A stretch of 64,000 nt of DNA from Centroberyx gerrardi (Eukaryota; Chordata; Actinopteri; Beryciformes; Berycidae): positions 5,710,001-5,774,000 of the forward strand of contig NC_136001.1 of the NCBI RefSeq assembly GCF_048128805.1, read 5' to 3'. This document shows positions 36,513 through 49,008 of the stretch, piece by piece. The position numbers and the translations under genes are program-made. The notes under the pieces are model-generated. The model saw nothing but the letters and a program-made list of their open reading frames with translations, made no database searches and had not been told where the DNA came from. How positions within the stretch are numbered: position 1 is the stretch's first letter; every line of letters begins with the position of its first letter.

Positions 36513-36860
36513 AAAACAATGAATTCAGCATTTAGTAATCTGTAAATATTAGGTGTACCTGGAAGCAGGAAGTATATAATAATGTATATAAAGATGTATA
36601 CCTACTTTTGAAACACCCAATATAAAAAATTAAACCTATAAGTGATGATATGAAAGAGGTCTTTTTTCTATACAGTACAGTATGCACATGGTTCTCTGTT
36701 GGAACCTGACTGACTGCACTGATGGGAAGCTATGGAAGTCAGCAATAGAAAAAAAAATAATAAACAGAAATATATGCAGATGTGATGTAGAGAATATTGC
36801 ACTGGGTTCTGAGTGTTTTGAACACTGCATGGAAAAAAAGAAGTACTGCTCCTGAAAACC
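33341..36860. other. Intergenic region between cntn2 and the chitinases
   Basis: No gene is supported. Dispersed repeats include an opposite-orientation relative of 38850-39170 (35440-35830). An inverted-repeat MITE lies at 36432-36618. The remainder is AT-rich with nothing recognisable. Confidence 0.55.
36432..36618. mobile_element. 187-bp MITE enclosing an AAT/ATT microsatellite
   Basis: Perfect 18-bp inverted ends GGGTGTTTCAAAAGTAGG lie at 36432-36449 and 36601-36618. An ATT/AAT tract at about 36463-36510 lies inside. Confidence 0.85.
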
Positions 36861-36869
36861 TCCCTGATG

Positions 36870-37335
36870 ATTCGCCTTGGCAGATTCCTTATGCCTTCAG
36901 GGAGAAGCAAGAAGTTGATCCTACTCTGAAACTGCTGTATGCCAAAGTCTGTGAAATGGGTGGTGTTAAAGTGGAAGGTCCTCAGGGGTTAGGGGGAGTT
37001 ATTGGGGATCCATACGTCCTTAAGAACAACCTCCTGTACCTTGCGGATTTTGAAGAGACAAGACTTGTTATACCTTCCCCTGCACTTAGGTCATACTGTA
37101 CCTTGGGCAGGCCATTTAGGACAGAGGAAACCCTATGTCAGTCGAAGGTTCTTTGGGACAGGTCTTTTGTACAAAGACGAGTAGGAGCACTGTAGAACCT
37201 TGTAGCTCCTACCCACCAGGCTGATCGTGGGCCCCATCCAGCCTTTACCCATAATGCCCATACCTTTTGAGAGGATTGGGATGGACATTATCGGTCCCCT
37301 TCCTAAGAGTAGTTCAGGTCATAGGTTTGCTGATG
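36870..37335 (+). pseudogene. Decayed Gypsy-type LTR retrotransposon pol fragment (integrase N-terminus)
   Basis: Frame-shifted pieces read VIPSP, then HTVPWAGHLGQRK and RRFFGTGLLYKD, which correspond to the His-His-Cys-Cys zinc-binding region preceding integrase. A later piece reads PIMPIPFERIGMDIIGPLPK, the usual start of the integrase core. At least one frameshift (near 37085) and stop codons break it. No LTRs were recognised. Confidence 0.75.
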
Positions 37336-37664
37336 GGTAGAAAGACAGATTTCCAGTAGGGAGCTTCAAGTTGAGTTTCAGGTTAGCGTTGCACTGCCAG
37401 GCTCTTTGATGTCTGTCACTATGACATTGAAATCTAATATTACTAATTCATATGAGGTTTGCAGATAGAAGCTGATCAGAACTATTGCCTTATTCTGTCA
37501 GTGTGTGTGTGTGATGTACAAACTGAAACGCTCGCTCATTTCCCAGCCGGCCTAACACTTAAACTGTGGCTGTCATGATCATTAGGAAGTCGGCCAGACT
37601 CCCACTACTCCGAGTCCTTATCACCTGCCCTTTGCCACCAGCTATTAGTCACTAATAAGTAAAG

Positions 37665-37726
37665 TATAAATCACACACACAACGCTACCAAGCTCTCAAC
37701 TCTCCCTCCACTCCTGCTGAAGAAAG
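37665..37726 (+). promoter_or_regulatory. Chitinase A TATA box and non-coding first exon
   Basis: TATAAA is at 37665-37670. A probable non-coding exon from about 37696 ends at the donor AAAG/GTAATG (37726). The same layout (TATA, short untranslated exon, second exon with the ATG) is seen in chitinases B and C. A GATA-type site (TTATCA, 37618-37623) lies about 45 bases upstream. Confidence 0.55.
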
Positions 37727-38051
37727 GTAATGAGATCATATGTCTGGATTTGCAATCCATCTTACTGAATTGGCGACTATATACTGATTGGAAAAATGTA
37801 TCTGCAACTTACTGATTGCATGCAAACATGAAATAGTGTAAATTAAATTTGTCTAACCGGTTAGACTGTACTGTGTTTATTCTCAGTAGAGAGAATGTGC
37901 AGCTGCATGATGCTGCTGATGTTCTAGTATTTTATTCTATATACAGTAAGGAGATTGGTGGTTAATTGTCATTACATGTTTGATATTTCTTTGTGATCGT
38001 CCAGAGGTTCACTGTTCCTGTGGAAAATTGGTTGGATTTCCAATTAGCGCA

Positions 38052-41000
38052 ATGGCAAGACTTATTCTCCCCACAGGTAAATGCCATTCATTCATTCATT
38101 CATTTAATAATCCGTTCATTCATTCATTCATTCATTCAATGCCTTATTTGAGCATCAATGTATTATACATTACCTGTCTATAATATTACTAATAGAGATC
38201 ACATCTTCTCTGTTCACTCTGTTCTTTGTAGCTCTGGGGATTCTGCTTACTCTGCACATTGGTAAGCATTTACTGTATGATGTCTGCTGTTGACTTCTCT
38301 ATGTACTAGTATACTCAAATTAGACTGTACAGCTCTTATGATTTCTTAATACTTGGATCAGGGGTAAAGCAACCCGCACATCATATAGTCAGGGAAAAAT
38401 AGCCGCAATACGTCAGTCCATATGTTGAGATTAATGCAGAAGACATTGGTGCAAAAAAGTGACATTAAAAAGAAGCAAACGGCATATGGACTGACTCATT
38501 GAGGCTATTTTTTCCCTGACGACATGGTGCAGGTTTAAGTCTCTTTGGTGCTATTCTTATGACCTCCCTCAGCCTCATCCTCTAAGCTGGTGTGCCACAT
38601 GACCAACTGGGCCCAGTACAGGCCCGCCGGTGGCAAATTCGTCCCAGCGAATGTAGATCCCTTCTTGTGCACCCACGTTATCTACGCCCTGGCCACCATC
38701 AACAGCTTCAACCAGATCACCCCTATAGAGTGGAACGACGAGGAGCAGTACAACAGCCTCAACAGCCTCAAGAACATGTGAGTCAATCCAGTCTGCAGAT
38801 AGTCAGTATGGACACTGAGGTTCAACCGCTCAGCATTTAGAGCATCATGGGACACTAAAACTCTCCACTGAAACCCAGACGAGTGGAATTCTTTTAGGGT
38901 CAGCAGCTCTTTAATGCAGGGTGACCCACCACACCTATTCAACAGTAGGAACACTCTGGGATACATTAGGCCTTTAAGTGAATTCATTTATAAAAGCATC
39001 ATTGAACAATGAAATGAATATAAAAAATGTCAAGTGTAAAGTTTTCCAGACTGTTTTTAGGCAGCTGTGGTCTGGGAGGAACCTCCATCATATCAGCGAT
39101 GTCCGATATTTAGTAAAAGGCCAATATCAATCCAATATACTATCAAACCAGTATTGGTCTAACCCTAAGGGACATACCACAGAAGACAAAAATGAATAAA
39201 TATTCTAGGGATACAGGAATATTCGTTACATCTATTGTCTGGCTGTTTCACGGCCAGGAATTCAAGCTTATTCTACTGTTGCATGATTGTAAGTGGTGGT
39301 GTTGAAGAGCTTCTGCTGAAAAGCTACAATGTAAAAACGATTTTAAAGGCCATGCAGGTATTTTTGTTTCTTCCCCTCTTGAATTCTTCCTGACTTCGGG
39401 TTGGAGAGCCCAGACTTGGATATCAGCTGTGTTTTAGTTGAGCGGTCAAGGCTAAGTTCTGTCTCTCCTTCTATACCTTCAGTAATCCTGCACTGAGGAC
39501 TTTGCTGTCTGTCGGAGGCACCGTCAATGGACTCAGCCCGTAAGTCTGAATATGACACCGGTTATTTTACACACACACACACACAACTTGGATTCCTTGG
39601 CACAGCTTCCCTCTGCCTTTCCATATAACTGGGTCTTGTTTTTTTTTACGTCCCACCAGATTCATCGCCATGGTTGCCCGGCCCGAGAGCCGCGCGGCTT
39701 TCATCAGGTCGGCCATCAGCTACCTCCGCAGCCACAACTTTGACGGGCTGAACCTGGACTGGGAGTTTCCTGGACAGAACGGCAGCCCGCCGCAGGACAA
39801 GCAGAGGTTTACTGAGCTGGTCAAGGTCAGCATGGCCCTTTGAGGTGTTGCTCCATAGCAAATGATGCAGTACAGTGTCATGCTGTTTGTTGTGAGCTTG
39901 CAATTCGAAGGTTCTATCTGGGTGGAGTGCGGTTCTGAGATATCGAAGATCAAAGATTTGACAAACCAGCTGCAAAACAGCAAAAACTTCTATGTACTTT
40001 CTATCTTTTTAAATATTTCATCCTAAAAGGCAATGGTTGAAAATGTAATAAAACATGTTAATCTGATAAATTCCCACACAATTAAGTAACATCACATTAT
40101 TACATAACCCATAAGCATCATATCATAAGGGGCGTAACATATTTTGAACACAAGTTACATTCATTATTAGTCAATATTACTATTGCATCATCAATTAAAA
40201 AGTTATACCCCTTATGAAGTAATGAATAATGTAATAATGTGATGATGTTACATTATCTCAATTTATCACATTAACAGGTTTTATTCGATTTTCAACATTT
40301 TATTCTATTTTGAGTTGTTACATTTCCAGCAGTTATCAGTTACGAATGAATCTCTTGCTTTATTTTGTTTATAGTAGTAAGTATAGGGTTAGACTGATAT
40401 ATCAGTTTGTTGATATTGGCCTTTCATTAAATATCAGATATCACCGATATGATGGAAGTTCCTACATGAAGGCCGACCCCTCGCCCCATGTGTGTGCCAT
40501 ATAGTAGAAAAACGTTGTTCACAAATGGCACATCGCAAATGTCAATTGGTTTTCCATCATTTTTCATTTCTAATTCATTTCATTCTTTCAACAGGAGTTG
40601 TCCAAGGCCTTCGAGGATGATGCCAAAGACAACAGGAAGACTCAGCTGCTGCTGTCAGCGAACGTCGCTGCTTTCCGTCCCACCATCAGCGGCGGCTATG
40701 AGGTCACCAAGATCGCACCGTAAGTTGGATTTAACAGGAGTCTAACCATGCGTTCACACTGCAGGCAACATGATCAAAAGCCACCAGATATCCATTTGTT
40801 TCCTACAGAGCTGATCAACCGCACAAACTCGGCTGATGTGTGGAAGCTCAGCCTACTGTTGTGATTTTGTTTAATGAACAATAGTTCAGCCTAGCAAGTG
40901 CAAAATGGACAAGAAGTTGATTCCAGACACTCAAAGCTTCTCAGTTCTCTACAACGTCTATTTGAATTTGATGCTTGGAGAGTGGTTGCATTTATCACTG

Positions 41001-43756
41001 GAGTCAATGGGAAGCTCTGAAGTCATTTTATTGAGGCTTTTCTGTTTATTTCCCATGAAATCACAGCAACAGCCATGAAAAGCAATCACAAAGCAGTGGA
41101 AAATACATAATTTACCACAATCAGTCAGAACAGAGCAACGCCCTTTAATGTCAAATCAGAATTTTAGCTCATTTAGTGAAGGGCACGCATTTGAGTTTTA
41201 TTAGGAATTGACTTGCACTAGATCCATGAAATGAGAGAGCTGTAAAACACGTTAATTGTTCAGTGAGAAACTATTTGAGCCCTTACTGTTTCATCCAATC
41301 GATGTTTGCATGTATACTGTGTTCTGTACCAATGGAAACGTTCCTCTGCTGCGGATCTGAAAAAACTTTTGACATCTACAGTCACTTTGACTTCATGAAT
41401 GTGATGACCTACGACTTCCACGGACACTGGGAGGCAGCCACAGCACACAACAGCCCGCTGTACCGCAGCCCCGTGGACTCCGGCTCACATGTTCACCACA
41501 ATATTGTAAGAACACACACACACACACACACACACAAAGACACTCAAATTACACACGACACATCAAGGTTATTGCTGATATTTATCCTTTGTTAAAAGTC
41601 AGATCTGCTCCAGTTAGCGTCGTGATGGATATGATGCAGTTTGATTGATTACATATTTATTGTAGAATTGATCAATACTACACTGCTTGTCTGTGGGAAG
41701 CCCTTAACCCGAACTGATTCTAATGCAACATTTTAATTTGACTCCACATATGCATGCATTATCACTGAATACAATTTTGGGGAAAGTTTTGGCGTGAAAA
41801 TGGTCAAATTTAAACACACAGAATATCACCCATGTCCATCTCACCCTAACGCGCATCTCACACACACAAGAATGCACCATAGCATTTATCTCTGTTGTCG
41901 TCCTATTGGTCAGAACTCCTCCATATCCCACTGGCTGGCTCTGGGAGCGCCGGCTGACAAGCTGCTGCTGGGCTTCCCTACATACGGACGAACCTACCGG
42001 CTCAGCAGCTCCGCCAACGGCCTGGGAGCGCCGGCCAACGGCCCCGCCGAGGCCGGACCCTACACTCGCACCGCCGGCTTCTGGGCCTACTATGAGGTAC
42101 GCCAGAGTCTTACACTAACCTCAAATGAAATGCAACTAAAAAGGTGGGTAGACTGAGTCTAGGTGGGTTTACTCTCCCCTACATCCCTGTCTTTCAGAAG
42201 GTGAATAGTTAGGCCACGCCTCTTGGAACATCTCTATCCCTGTCTAGTCTTGTCTGGCCTTGTTTAGTCCTGTCTGTGTTTCTGTGTTGCCAGGTCTGTA
42301 CGTTCAGCGCCAGCACGACGTCTGAGTGGATCCCTGAACAGGAGGTTCCTTACGCCACCTATGGCAGCGCCTGGGTGGGCTATGATGACAAACGGAGCTA
42401 CTCTGCCAAGGTGACCAGGAACATCTGTACCTCACGATTACAATCGTTTAACTGCTCAATAATTTCTCACATCCTACCTTGTGCCTTTTGCTGCCTTCAA
42501 ATAGTCTTCATAAGCTCCTACTTCTGAGATCTGAAGTCACTGAGTAACACTTTCCCAGCATTTGCCACAGATGAATGCAGAACAGACATTCGAGGACTTC
42601 TTCATCACAGTGTGCTGACTATCACTGTTGGAAACATCTTTGTTACTGATTCCCCTGGTTGTCCTGTAGGTCCAGTGGCTGAATGACAACAACCTGGGAG
42701 GAGCTCATGTCTGGACGCTGGACATGGACGACTTCAGTGGCTACTTCTGCTCAGATGGAAGTGCTTATCCTCTGATCAACCACCTCAGGCTCTCAATGGG
42801 TAAATATCTCACCTTTCAAGCTTTTTGCTCTATCAGACATTCATTCATTGTTCCAAAAAAAAACAATTGGTTGTGGGCTCTATCAGCTGAATACCTCTTC
42901 AATCTACCAAATTCTGAATAGGTATTAGTTCAGCAATTTTTCTCACCTTTATCAGGAGAGGTTGTAGTTGTGAGAAAAAGTTACATCTTGCTTCGATATG
43001 ACTGCAGTGATAAATCAAAAGGAGGGTAAACTATGGTGATCATCGTAAGGCAGACAACCCATAAATATGAAAATAAATCAACCATACTAGCATTCATTTA
43101 TGCTTTCCCCGCTTTAAAATACCCTCGTTTCTATGATGTCTTCTATGAATTTAACTCTTTTCTGCAGGGCCGGCTCTAAACTGCTGGAGGCCCTAGGCAA
43201 AATTTTCTGTGGAGGCCCCCTTTTAAGACAAATCCTAGCCGCCATCAAGCAATAAAGACTGAATAAAAATGTAGTGTTTAAAGCACATGAACATCAAAAT
43301 AAAACAAATACAAAAGTGAATGTGGCACTCTCCACTTGTGTGGACATGAGCTTAAAATGAAGGGGGCCTCAGCCAATAAGATCCATCTTTTGCTGGGGGT
43401 GGGCCTTCCCCGAATATAGCCACTTTGCCTATTCAGCCTATAGGGAGAAGCGGCTATGTCTGCAAGTAAACAGATGGGTAAAAGATGGGCTCACCCTCCG
43501 CTACGGCCCTGTCCGTATGTAATAATCATCCTCATCTGACTCGACAGGCTTCCCCCCTAAGCCCATCACCACCCCGGGCCCCACCACCACCTTGGACCCC
43601 GTGGCCTCCTTCTGCGTGGGCCGTCCCGACGGCCTGTACGAGAACACGGCCGACAAGACCACCTACTTCCAGTGCTTCCAGGGGATCACCTACCTGCACC
43701 GCTGCCAGCCCGGCCTCATCTTCTGGGACTCCTGCAAGTGCTGCAACTGGCCCTGA
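38052..43756 (+). CDS. Chitinase A: secreted GH18 chitinase-like protein with altered active-site residues and CBM14
   Basis: Exons: 38052-38076, 38232-38261, 38573-38777, 39483-39539, 39660-39825, 40595-40719, 41382-41505, 41914-42096, 42294-42410, 42670-42799, 43548-43756. They give 456 residues with consistent phases. The signal peptide is about residues 1-20 (ILPTALGILLTLHIAS). The GH18 barrel starts KLVCHMTNWAQYRP. The catalytic motif is DGLNLDWEFPG, so the usual DxxDxDxE has Asn in place of the middle Asp, while the final Asp and catalytic Glu remain. The usual GGWNFG loop reads GGTVNG, losing a conserved Trp. MTYDFHGHWE and HVWTLDMDD are intact. A Thr/Pro linker precedes a six-cysteine CBM14 (SFCVGRPDGLY to CKCCNWP). 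It may be a weak chitinase or a chitin-binding protein (inference). AATAAA lies at 43872 and 43927. Confidence 0.92.
38388..38520. mobile_element. 133-bp MITE in chitinase A intron
   Basis: Left arm GTCAGGGAAAAATAGCC (38388 on) and right arm GGCTATTTTTTCCCTGAC (to 38520) are near-complementary over about 37 bases. The element ends 52 bases before the exon that starts the mature enzyme. Confidence 0.8.
38850..39170. repeat. Dispersed repeat in chitinase A intron
   Basis: Parts match 35440-35830 in opposite orientation (GGGACACTAAAACTCTCCA here, TGGAGAGTTTTAGTGTCCC there). Parts also resemble 40385-40470, with CCGATAT-type motifs. It is non-coding. Confidence 0.55.
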
Positions 43757-46700
43757 AGAAACCACCGGAGGGCCATCAGCTTGCCACGGTCCTGGTTTCC
43801 AATGTAAAGCTAGTAAACCCGCAAAGAAGTTGTTTGTTGATCCCATATTTCCCTGGCTCGCTCCTTTCCTAAATAAAAGAAACAACAAGATATAATTTCA
43901 TGACTCGATGAATGACTGTTTTTTAAAATAAAACTCACATCTATTATTTTTCTCTATACATTTTTATTGTGGCTATGTTCTGAAATGTCAATTGTATGAC
44001 TGCAATTGATCTGACACACTGCGTCCATATCATAAATCTTATCAATTACTTCCTCATTTGTGTCCGCTCCATATAACGCACCCGCTCTTATTACATAACT
44101 TTGTTTTGCATCCACTGATTTTCTCACAGTGGTTTAAACCGTAGAGAGGTGGGTGTGCTGAGATAGAACTCCAGAATCAGATCCATCATATTGACTATGG
44201 TACTTTACGGGAAGCTTTTTTAAAGGGGCAGTACACACAAAAATCTCCATTTTTCAGCTGAAAATAATATTTTTGGCAGTGTGAAAGGTGTCAATCCTGC
44301 ATATATATATATATATATGTATATATAGATATATTGTATGATTCATTTATTATGTTGGAAATTATAGTTTATTGCCCTCTCCTTTGAATGTCCATGTGAT
44401 GACAAATGTGGACTTTGTGATTGGCCTCAAAAATCATTCACAACTGCCATGGACATTGGAGTTATCGCCCATCGTAGAAGCAGCCGGAGTGGATAATCAT
44501 CAAGCCAATTCTTATTGTTATTGTCCGGATAGTTTTTAACACTAGATATTTGTCCTATCTTGCTCATGGTTGCATTATTAGTGTTGCAACATAACATGCT
44601 GGCTATGAGCCCACTGACCTTAAGACGGCTCGTTTCAATAGCGATGCTTTCCAAGCCTTTGTCCAAAGTGCTCCATTATCAGGCTTATCAGAGGTTAGTC
44701 TGGGACAATATTAGAATCAACTCTTACACACAGGACAGTCCCAGTACTGGACCTTGACTGGAATACACCCATCTGCCTTATAAATAAAGGTATACATTGT
44801 ACAACAATGAGTGAGGCCTTATAACATGTGACAAGTCTCAGTGCCGTGTGATAAACAGTCTCCAGCATGTACAGACAGTGAGTTGATGCATTCATACACT
44901 GCAGATCTCCATAACTAAGTGCAGGCAGAAACCAGTCTTTTTCTAGACTCAAAAGGAGGCACAATTAATTTCTGACATTAAACACTAACTTTGACCACTT
45001 TTTTCTTCAATTTGTCACTTATAAAAAGGTATTTGAGTTCTGAGGTTAAAGTCAGAATTCTGAGATTTTGAGAATAAAGTGACGTTATTCTCAGAATTCT
45101 GAGGTTAGTCTCAGAACTCAAATACATTTTTTCACATGTGGCTCTAATCCTCTTGCGCACCAATTAAAGGAGCAACAAGTGGCCATATATTTGTGGGGGA
45201 TTGATAGAGTTGTTGATCAATACCAAAGACTCCAATACCAGTGATTATTTCTGGCTTTCAAAACTCACTTTCTGACCCAAATAAAGAAGAGGAACCTTGT
45301 GCTCATCATATTATACATCTACCAGATCTAGCAGCATGATCATTGACAGGCCAGCCAACAGACTGCACAATCTTATTTTGAGACTACTGTAAAAAGATGT
45401 GTGGATTAATGACAGTATTACTGCATAATTGCTGCAATAAAATGAGCAGCTAACTTCAAGAAGCAAGGACCCAGAATATTTTCCAGGATTTAGTTGTTTT
45501 AAGAGTTAAAGCGTGTCAGCAATATAAAATGGTATAAAACAGATAACAGTTCACAGTAGTAACTAATTTCATCAAGCTATCAGCTTTGAAACATCAAAGA
45601 GGAAAAGAAGTACAGGGAGCGCTTGGGCCATATCACACAGCTATAGTTTAGATAAGGATTTATTAGCCAGCAGCAGTTTATTTTTATTATGCAATGTACA
45701 TAGATTATCTATTAAGCAACAGCTAATAAGAAGGGATGTTTTTCTCTTCTCTGACATATAGAATAAATGAACTGAAAGAATGAATTTATAACAAAAATAG
45801 AGCACATTTGTGACTGTAAATCATGGAACAGTTTTAAAATATATAAAAGATACAATTATAAACGCTCAAAACATTTATGCCAAGGATTTTGCAGGCCTTG
45901 TCATATGGACTAAACTGTTGTACCCATGGAATATACAAGTTACATAACATCATAATCAGTTTTTTTCTAGTTATCAGTTATGTAGCAGCTTAATGGTTGC
46001 GGTCAACGTTTGACAACAAAAAGATAAATGAATCTAGATATTAGCATGAAGCTCATTACAAAACCGTACACATCAGCGGGGTTATGCACAATGTATTGAT
46101 ATGCATAGAGCAGTAAAGTGAAGAGGAGTGCCACTTCATTTCATTGTTCAAATGATCAGCCAGTTCAGTTTCTATGAGTGTGCATGCTGTCCCCCATAGG
46201 CAGAGTTAGGGGAGGAATCATTCTAACAAAATCAGCAAAAGATAACGTCCATTCAAACAAGTCACAGATAAGGTTGAAATGACGTGAAGTGAAGTGTGAA
46301 GAAATACTATTTGGTGATATAACATGAGTGATGCCGCTACACCGAAAACAACAGTTTATTCCTTAAAACACAGACCAAGCGGAGTGAACTTTTAGGTGTA
46401 GAATTGATATGCAGCAATTAGATGTAATGCATGTGCAGATTTCCCAGGATTGCTTCCATTCTTTTAACACTTACTAGACTATGTGTGTTACTATGTGTTT
46501 TAGGTATATTTAGGTATATTTAATACAAAAGTTTCTTTAAAAGAAAAAAAACCATAATGTTTTATGGTAATATCTGCAATAATGGATTATATCAATTCAA
46601 AAATTGACTCAAAAGTGCCTCATTCGTCAATTTTAATTATGGCTATGGGGTTAGTTTGTGTTTAGTGTGCTGCATTTATTGACTGAACAAGATGCAGTCA

Positions 46701-47149
46701 TATAGAAAACAATGAGCGACCTTAATTTCGTTGAAATGTGTTCTGAGTTAAAGCACCCGACTCAACTGGAATATCTGTAAGCAGTTTTACAGTCTCAAAT
46801 AAAGATTTTATGGGCGCAAAAGTTCAAAATGAATAATGTATGAGTCCATAAAGTCAGTCTCCAGACTAAGCTCAGGTGTACTCCCCTTACCCCTTAGTTC
46901 TTTCATAATAGCCAGGTGTTCTTCCAGGCATTTGTGTTTCCACCATAGTCTGCTGTAGTGAAACGTTGTTTTAATCTTAAATTCACAACAGTTTTTATAC
47001 AATCATTTGGAGAGGCGGTTTTGGGGATGTGGGGTCCCATATTATTCTGTTTTCATGAGTTTGTTTTCAAATCTACTGTGACCCAGGATAAAAAATAACG
47101 TTCTTCATGTTTTATAAATGTAGTGTAGTTTAGTTAAATGTTTAAAGCT
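43757..47149. other. Chitinase A 3' UTR and A-B intergenic region, left part
   Basis: Polyadenylation signals are at 43872-43877 and 43927-43932. Beyond them I see an AT microsatellite near 44300 and a hairpin at 45030-45124. The long remainder is AT-rich sequence without supported genes. Confidence 0.5.
45030..45124. repeat. Imperfect hairpin repeat
   Basis: TATTTGAGTTCTGAG on the left is complementary to CTCAGAACTCAAATA on the right. Inner TCAGAATTCTGAG palindromes also occur. It is probably a miniature element remnant. Confidence 0.6.
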
Positions 47150-47610
47150 TGTAATGCTCCTGAGCCAAATGTATATGTCTCTGGTGAGAGGATCCAGGTG
47201 GTGTCTAATTTTAAATATTTGGGCGTTGTTCCTGATTCTAACTTCTCCTTTAAAAAAGCAAGTAAAAACAATGACAAATGCTGCAAAATCTAATCTGGCA
47301 AATGTTGTTTACTTAGTGTGCCAGCTTGTGTGTTTGTCAGACTGCCTCGTATGTGTTTTGTTTGTCTATCTGTACTGTACCTGCATCCATACAAATGATT
47401 GCATGTTGTGTTAATATGTGGTTTTAACTTTAGTTTCTTACTTTAGTTTCTAACTTCTAAGTTTTTTAGTTTTAGTTAGTTTCTGGCTAATAACATCTGG
47501 CCACAGGGACTACAGTTGAAAATTAGCCAGTTGGCTAACACTGGCACATTTATTCTCGGGTCAATTAATGTGCACTGTCCCTGTTCAAAAAGAAATAAAT
47601 AAATTAAATG
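47150..47610 (+). pseudogene. LINE relic (Rex/L2/Jockey-type reverse-transcriptase tail)
   Basis: A fragment reads VSNFKYLGVVPDSNFSFKK, the conserved stretch after the reverse transcriptase palm in jockey-clade LINEs. After a frameshift it continues with NAAKSNLANV. The 3' part (GGGACTACAGTTGAAAATTAGC, GCACTGTCCCTGTTC and an AAATAAATAAAT tail) looks like the LINE 3' end. It is broken by frameshifts and truncated at the 5' end. Confidence 0.65.
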
Positions 47611-48960
47611 AATAAGTGGAGGCTTCCCAATTTCTATGTGAGGGAGCCAATCCAGTTGTGATGCGTTTCTTGGAAACTGCCTCGAAAAAAGGATGGAGGA
47701 AGGATAACTTTAAATATAACCACTAAATCAAACTTTTAGCAGTAAGGAATAAGACATACGTAGTCAGATATGAGTAATTCTACTATCGAGCTGACTAATG
47801 CCTACCATACATTAGGAGACATCTAGTCTGACACACACTCACATTTAACAACAATCTGTCTCAAGTTAGAAGTGTTTAGTCCTAGAGCTGCTCACATTTT
47901 AAGATTCTGTTCAGACTAGGATATTTGAGTGTGAATGAAGCTACAACATCCCCCTCCACCATCTACACACACACACACACACACAGAGAGACATACAACA
48001 ATTCTGTCCCTTTGCAAATTTGTCTAAAATTGTGAAATCGCTTCAAATATCGTCTAGTGTAAGGTCAGCATAATTCGTACTTTGCATTCCTCCACATAAA
48101 TAATTTTGCTTATTCCACAAACTTACAGGAATAGTTCACTTAAAAATACAAATCTTGTCATTATTTACTCATCCTGAAGTTTGTATGTCAATATAACACA
48201 GTTTGCTAGCGCAGCTCAGCAGCAGCCTTCTCCAAAACAACTGGAGTGAATGGAGAGCGTTTCTTTAGAGTTAACTGCAAATGTTCCATCAGCTTTTGAC
48301 TTCAGTGTTGAACTGGGGACAGTCAGAAGAGCTTTGTCTGTGGATCTGTGGTTTTCGTTAACACGGAGATAGAAGCTATGTAATATAAGCTGGGGATAAG
48401 CCATTATTGCTTTAAAAGTAAAAAGTAATGAATAAAATCTTAAAATCTGTTCTAAAATCAATTGGAAGCCTCTATTTTCAGTTCTAAAAAACAAATTTCA
48501 CGGCGCCATTAAAATGCATGTGTGTGTGTGTGCCAGCCGCTGTGTGCATGTGTTGTTGATGGTTGCATGTGACTAATAAAGACGGGGTTTGTCCGTCCTT
48601 TTTCTTTCTTTCTTCTTCTTCTAGTCAAAGTCCAGCGCTATGTTTTTTTTTATTTTTTATTTTTTTATCCTAGTCTGCCCCTGGCCACCACTGCTTTCAC
48701 AACTATTTCTATGGGAAATTTCATTAATCTTATCGTCATGACCCAAATTGTCATCCACTGAGTCCCATATTTTGTACAGAAATGTGCTGTAGTGTTCTAA
48801 GCTCCACCATATACCTTATCATCATCTGTCAGTAAGGTCAGAATTTACAGTACTTATCTTATCCTTTTCCGTTCCTATATGTTTCATTACCGCCCACCTC
48901 CCTTTGATGGTATGTGAGGACTGATATCCCCCTCCTCCACCCATCCTGGACACTTATGTG
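47611..48960. other. Intergenic region upstream of chitinase B
   Basis: It contains a CA tract (47967-47985), a short TG tract near 48520 and AT-rich sequence. No gene or recognisable element was found. Confidence 0.5.
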
Positions 48961-48963
48961 TTG

Positions 48964-49008
48964 TATATAAGAAGCTGGTAAACTGATATACGTTGGTTCC
49001 TTCCTAAG
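48964..49008 (+). promoter_or_regulatory. Chitinase B TATA box and non-coding first exon
   Basis: TATATAA at 48964-48970 is followed by a probable untranslated exon from about 48995 to the donor CTAAG/GTAAGC at 49008. The next exon (49876-49928) carries 28 untranslated bases and then the ATG. Confidence 0.55.

Noticed and set aside
43485..43895. Alternative-frame proline/serine-rich ORFs over the chitinase A CBM14 exon
   Set aside because: They overlap a clear six-cysteine CBM14 frame that joins the upstream exons in phase.
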